In this document: one piece after another, positions 59,541-64,000 of the stretch | How the letters are laid out: every line of letters starts with the position of its first letter | How positions within the stretch are numbered: position 1 is the first letter of the stretch | From: Doris montereyensis | Taxonomy: Eukaryota; Mollusca; Gastropoda; Nudibranchia; Dorididae | DNA length: 64,000 nt | Assembly (NCBI GenBank): GCA_037039925.1 | Contig: JAXRKP010000789.1 | Coordinates: 154,729-218,728, forward strand | Direction: 5' to 3' | Translations under genes and position numbers: made by a program | The notes under the pieces: model-generated | Databases searched by the model: none | Told to the model about the DNA's origin: nothing | Seen by the model: the letters and a program-made list of their open reading frames with translations, nothing else

Positions 59541-59826
59541 AAACATCGTTGGCCTAATGGTTAGGTTCCTGGACTTGGGATCATAAGGTCGTGGATTCAA
59601 ATCATAACAATGCTAGGTCCGAAGCTGTGTTCCTTCTTTGGGAAATACACTTAAAAAGCATTTTCCGGGCTCGACCCAGGTGCAAATGGGTACCAGTAAC
59701 AGTTTGGGAGTTTTTTAAATCTGCGACAGACTTGCGTCCTATCTGGGAGGCAATTATTGTCACCTGTTTCGCTCCATGCTATAGAAACCGGGATAAACGC
59801 CGACTCTATGAGCCTTGGGAAAAACT
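59541..59826 (+). repeat. SINE family A copy, followed by a poly(G) run
   Basis: 'gttggcctaatggttaggtt', 'gtggattcaaatcataacaa', 'cgacccaggtgcaaatgggt' and 'accgggataaacgccgact'. A run of about 20 G lies at 59864-59884. Confidence 0.85.
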
Positions 59827-60479
59827 TTTTTTTCTTCTTTAAAAAAAAGTAAAAATAAGATGGGGGTGGGGGGGGGGGGGGGGGTTGGCGTGATGAAATT
59901 TAGTCTTGCGACTTCCGGAGACCTTCCTATTGGTGTATGCGTCATCTAGAAATCAAACTCCATTTTTGAGTTAGGTGAATAGCAGATATTGTTTGTCTCT
60001 CATAATGTCCGCATTGAAAGATGCAGTGTAAAGAAATCGGGTCCATTCGCTCTCTCTATAACTATAATTTACTGTTTTTGTTTATTGAAGGGGGGGGGGG
60101 ATAGGGGAAGGGGGTGAGGTGATAGTATAAATAAAGGGTCTACATGTATGTAAAAAAAAAGAGCCCCTATACAAGCATAGCTTCACTAAGCATTATGAGT
60201 ATAAGAGACATTATAATGTGTACCTCTTATGCATGTGTGGATATATGTCGTGTTATGTGTTGCATCCGTACTGTGTAACACTTTGTTATATTGTTTTCAT
60301 CTGTGTATGTGGAAAGTGGTTTTGGTGAATGGTCAACTTTTTTTATTAGATGTGTGCTTTGTCATTTTATTGCGTGCGTATGAATAATATCACCCTTCAA
60401 GAATGATTCATAGTTTCTTGAATTGAATTGAATTGAAAGTTATATTATACCTACAAATGTACAAATTACCAATACTATC

Positions 60480-60561
60480 ATACCATACACACACACACAC
60501 ATATATGCTTACATACATACATTCACACACACATACGTACAGATCTATAATACACACACAA

Positions 60562-60660
<99 letters not shown>
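60480..60660. repeat. (CA)n and (AT)n microsatellites
   Basis: Irregular ACAC/ACAT repeats from 60485 pass into about 70 bases of pure AT (60586-60655). Confidence 0.9.
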
Positions 60661-61296
60661 AAGATCTATAATACATAACACCTGTATACACTGATTATTA
60701 CAAATGAGCCATTCTCAAAAGGTGAGACCAGGAGCTTTCCTATTTCCTCTTCTGTTCTTTTTTGTAATGCCTATTTTGTTGCCTTTTTTTCAAGAATACG
60801 GTGACACTAACATCCTAAGATGCTAGCTGAACGTTGGAGAAGATAGTTTCAGCAGTGACTTAAATAGTTACATCCATACAGATACCACTTTTTACATACA
60901 TACATGCACACACACACACACACACACATTCAATATATAATAATAATATGCACACTTACATAGATAGCTCTATAATAATAACAACAACTATGTAGAGCCT
61001 ACATGTGTATGTGCATGATGCATGCATAAACGAAGTGATTATTAAATATGCAAATGTATTCCATGTCCAAAGAGACACCAGTTATAATGATGTATGTACA
61101 AGCACACGCCATTCCCCTGAGCCTGGGACTACATATACTGAGAGTTCCTAGCCCTGGAGCCCAACACTGCATGATCAAACACAGTAAATAAATACAGTAG
61201 TCTCCGCGAATTGCACGTCGTCGCCAAATTGCATGATTCGTCATAATGCACGGTTTTATGATGTAACCGAATTTTACAATGATAATTACCCCCTCA

Positions 61297-61612
61297 AAAT
61301 GCAACAACGGTTGGCTTGACTTCGTCACAATGCAACAACGGTTGGCTTGACTTCGTCACAATGTAACAACGGTTGGCTTGACTTCGTCAAAATGCAACAA
61401 CGGTTGGCTTGACTTCGTCAAAATGCAACAACGGTTGGCTTGACTTCGTCAAAATGCAACAACGGTTGGCTTGACTTTGTCACAATGCAACAACGGTTGG
61501 CTTGACTTTGTCACAATGCAACAACGGTTGGCTTGACTTCGTCACAATGCAACAACGGTTGGCTTGACTTCGTCACAATGTAACAACGGTTGGCTTGACT
61601 TCGTCAAAATGC
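61297..61612. repeat. 31-bp minisatellite, about 10 copies, inside the pogo-like MITE
   Basis: The unit is 'aatgcaacaacggttggctt' followed by 'gacttcgtcac'. Copies are almost identical. Confidence 0.95.
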
Positions 61613-61856
61613 AACACGTTTTTGTAAGTTCGTCTTCAATTTGTTGCATTTAAAGAGTCAATTCATGTGAAAAATAAATTTGAAAATGATAACCTCTTCT
61701 TGCCTCGTCCCAGTGACAAAATATGGCATGCACGCGCGCGCGCGCGCGTGTGTGTGTGTGTATGTGTTTGTGTGCGTGTGTGTCTAGGTTTATGTTAACT
61801 ATGCAAACTCATATACACGAAAACTATGTACCTGGTCTTGGCTGTCTCGGCTCTGG

Positions 61857-61985
61857 TCACCCTTACCCACCCCTTCTCTCCCAGACTCAGTAAGTGTCAC
61901 CGTTACCCACCCCTTGTCTCCCAGACTCAGTAAGTGTCACCCTTACCCACCCCTTCTCTCCCAGACTCATTAAGTGTCACTTTTA
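61857..61985. repeat. three tandem copies of about 51 bp inside the same MITE
   Basis: 'cacccttacccaccccttct' followed by 'ctcccagactcagtaagtgt' repeated, with single-base changes. A CG/TG alternating run lies just before (61733-61780). Confidence 0.85.
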
Positions 61986-62689
61986 CCCACGGCGATCGTA
62001 CTCTTTATAACACGCGTGTCAACACACACACAAAAATGCATTCCTAGATCTAGTTGTCAACTGTCCCCACCCTCCCACCCCGAATTGATGTAGTTTTAAG
62101 TGAGAGTAGAATGTAACAGATCTATAAGAAGAGGTTAGGCATATATATATATATAGGGTATTGTCTTCAAACTAACAAACAACAAACAACGTCCGAACAG
62201 TAACGAACAACAAACAAAATTCAAACGGTAACAAACAATTAATAAAAAAAATTTAAAAGTTTGAATTCCAAACAAGAACGGCAGTGTAAATAATGGGTTG
62301 TGGCTTTTAACTCCGTCAAAATGCACCTTCGCCAAAATGCAAGATTTTTTTCATCACCCGTGGACCGTGCATTTTGGCGGAGACTACTGTAGAGTAGTAA
62401 GTAAGCTGTCTTCTATTTCTATATCTCGCTGATGGCGTGTCAGTGATGAGGCGTTTCATCGACATGCAAACACGCGCGGACATGAACTGGTAAATCGTTT
62501 CAATGAACACGCTATCGTTCAATGACAGTTTCGGGTAAAACAAAATAATTTAAAAGGTATTAGGATCGCTGGTGCATCGAAACCAACGGTGCAGAACGCC
62601 CTAATAGTGAACGTAAAATATATAATAATTATTACAGATCTCTACGTTACACTTTTCAACCCAGTAAAACTGATTTGATTTAATTTACC

Positions 62690-63025
62690 CACATTCACAA
62701 CTAAGGTGACCTCGGGGTTTTTTTTGGTAGGATTTTCAACTTTGTCACACTGTGCACAGAGTGTTGTGATCTGCACACGGGACCTCTGTTTTATCGTCCG
62801 TCTCGGATGGGATTAGGCGTCTTCCACCTACCTGGACCAGGAAAGGGGTGGGTGTGTGTGTGTATGTGTGTGTGTGTGTGTGTGGGTGTGTGTGTGTGTG
62901 TGTGGGGGGATTTTTCTCGAAAACACTCGAGAAAATTTGTCAACCGTTGGCGGCGCTAGAACCCACTACCTTTGGGTTGAGAGGCAGACGCCTTGCCTCT
63001 GGGCTACCGCCGAGCCCCCCCCTCC
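62690..63025 (-). repeat. SINE family D copy, reference-quality head
   Basis: Minus-strand head 'gctcggcggtagcccagagg', 'caaaggtagtgggttctagc'; body with 'acacagaactctg' complement and 'ttatcgtccgtctcggatgg'. It includes a (GT)n run at 62850-62905. Confidence 0.85.
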
Positions 63026-63039
63026 TGCTAAAAGATGAA

Positions 63040-63315
63040 TGTGGGGTACTTCTGGTTTTTCTAGGCATAAGCCAAAATGTTACGGTCGTTTGCCATTGCT
63101 TTCCACGCCACACTTTAACTTTTACTTTTACTTTTACTTTTGCTTTAACTTTTACTTTCGCTACGTATGGATATACCTGGCTACCCATTTCGCTGCTGGG
63201 CCGACAGGAGGTCCAGAAAATGATTTGCCCGGAGACTATGATTGGGAATGGAACTCAGGCCTCCTTCCTGGGTGGTAGTTCGACTCTCTACCGACTGAGC
63301 TCATGACGCCTCTCT
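63040..63315 (-). repeat. SINE family B copy
   Basis: 'gtttgccattgctttccacg', '(cttttacttttacttttact)'-like tandem tetramers at 63110-63160, 'acctggctacccatttcgct' and the head complement 'ctctaccgactgagctcatg'. Confidence 0.85.
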
Positions 63316-63344
63316 TTTAGGGTACATGTACTTGTTTATATTTG

Positions 63345-63615
63345 TTTAATCGAAATCCACCCTGTTTGCCATCGTATGCGGTTGTTGGCAAGGATAATAC
63401 AAAGGAAACAGCAGTATGTAAGACCATTTTTTTCAAACATGAAAAGAATGTATCATTTCATTCCTCAGCGGTCATCACCTACCATTGACATTTTTTACGG
63501 CTTTTTTTTTTTGTTTCATAGTAATATTCACCACGTCCACCATAATGGGGGGGGGGGGGAATCTCAAGATGAATTAAGAGGAAGCAGCAAGATGAAGAAA
63601 GATATTACTGTGTGA
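63345..63615 (-). repeat. two fragments of repeat family E
   Basis: 'cgaaatccaccctgtttgcc' at 63351-63370 and 'gatgaattaagaggaagcag' at 63569-63588, the latter after a poly(G) run. Confidence 0.55.
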
Positions 63616-63649
63616 AAGAAGGAGTGAAAGGAAATAAGTAATAGCTACC

Positions 63650-63944
63650 AGTGACGTCGGTAGCCGAGTAGTTAGGCTGTCGGACGTGGGAACATGAGGT
63701 TCCGGGTTCGAATCCTCTAGCAAAGCTAGGTGCGACGTTGTTGTTTTCCTTGGGAAAGACACTTAACATGCATTTCCCCCACTCGACCCATGTGCAAATG
63801 GGTACAGGCATTAGCATGCTTGGGAGTAAATAGCTGCGTTAGACTAGGTTCCTGTCTAGGAAGTGATTATTATCACCTGTTCCGCTTCATGCTACAGAAA
63901 CCGAGATAAGCCCCGGCTCTATGGGCCGTAATGGCCTCGATACC
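63650..63944 (+). repeat. SINE family A copy
   Basis: 'cggtagccgagtagttaggc', 'ttccgggttcgaatcc' (B box), 'cttaacatgcatttccccca', 'tgggccgtaatggcctcgat'. The complete copy ends near 63944. Confidence 0.88.
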
Positions 63945-64000
63945 ATTCGCCAGCCAACCAACGGTTGTTACAGACGTCAGAAAAGAAACCATCTTTTCAA

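Larger units (their letters stand above)
61195..62389. mobile_element. pogo-like MITE with TA target duplication, carrying two minisatellites
   Basis: Inverted ends CAGTAGTCTCCGCGAATTGC / complement CAGTAGTCTCCGCCAAAATG, flanked by TA at 61193-61194 and 62390-62391. About 1.2 kb. It has no transposase frame. The CAGT start and TA target suggest the pogo/Tigger part of Tc1-mariner (inference). Confidence 0.8.

Noticed and set aside
62848..63306. 152-codon plus-strand frame
   Set aside because: It runs through a (GT)n tract and two SINE copies (D and B); no independent coding evidence.

Overview
This is animal (metazoan) nuclear DNA: split genes with GT..AG introns, long non-coding stretches, many tRNA-derived SINE copies, non-LTR retrotransposon ends, MITEs, minisatellites and very long microsatellites. 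The mixture looks like a marine invertebrate. The species cannot be fixed from sequence alone. There is no bacterial or organellar gene content and no CRISPR array.

Two convergent protein genes can be reconstructed. (1) The 3' end of a plus-strand gene, six exons from 343 to 8022 with a poly(A) signal near 8186. It encodes an acidic, low-complexity C-terminus that I do not recognise. (2) Most of a minus-strand leprecan-family (collagen prolyl 3-hydroxylase, P3H) gene, twenty exons between 58797 and 23411, ending in an ER-retrieval-like REDL. Its N-terminal exons (signal peptide, first TPRs) are not found and probably lie beyond 64000. Exon phases and homology give the order TPR-like region (58.8-52.4 kb), a first dioxygenase-like module (51.8-45.9 kb, no HxD iron motif), an acidic linker (44.5 kb), a second dioxygenase module with the HADN motif (42.9-27.4 kb), and a tail with REDL (23.4 kb). 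The two modules share matching exon borders and phases, so an internal exon-block duplication is the best reading. This two-module leprecan is the main biological candidate in the window.

Several exons in both genes need one extra base, usually in a short homopolymer, to stay in frame. The repaired frames match the P3H family well, so base-level assembly error is more likely than pseudogenisation. One exception may be real: in the exon encoding the distal iron-ligand region, about four codons are replaced by 58 bases of the satellite that fills the adjacent intron.

Layout: 1-8.2 kb plus-strand gene tail with SINEs; 8.2-23.4 kb intergenic, with two LINE 3' ends, minisatellites, a MITE and SINEs; 23.4-58.8 kb leprecan gene whose introns hold a 2.3-kb satellite, a LINE nested in a SINE, tandem copies of a splice-acceptor region, three related MITEs, a foldback element with a tRNA-like centre, and long ATT/TAG, CT and GAA tracts; 58.8-64 kb repeats only, including a 1.2-kb pogo-like MITE that carries a minisatellite.
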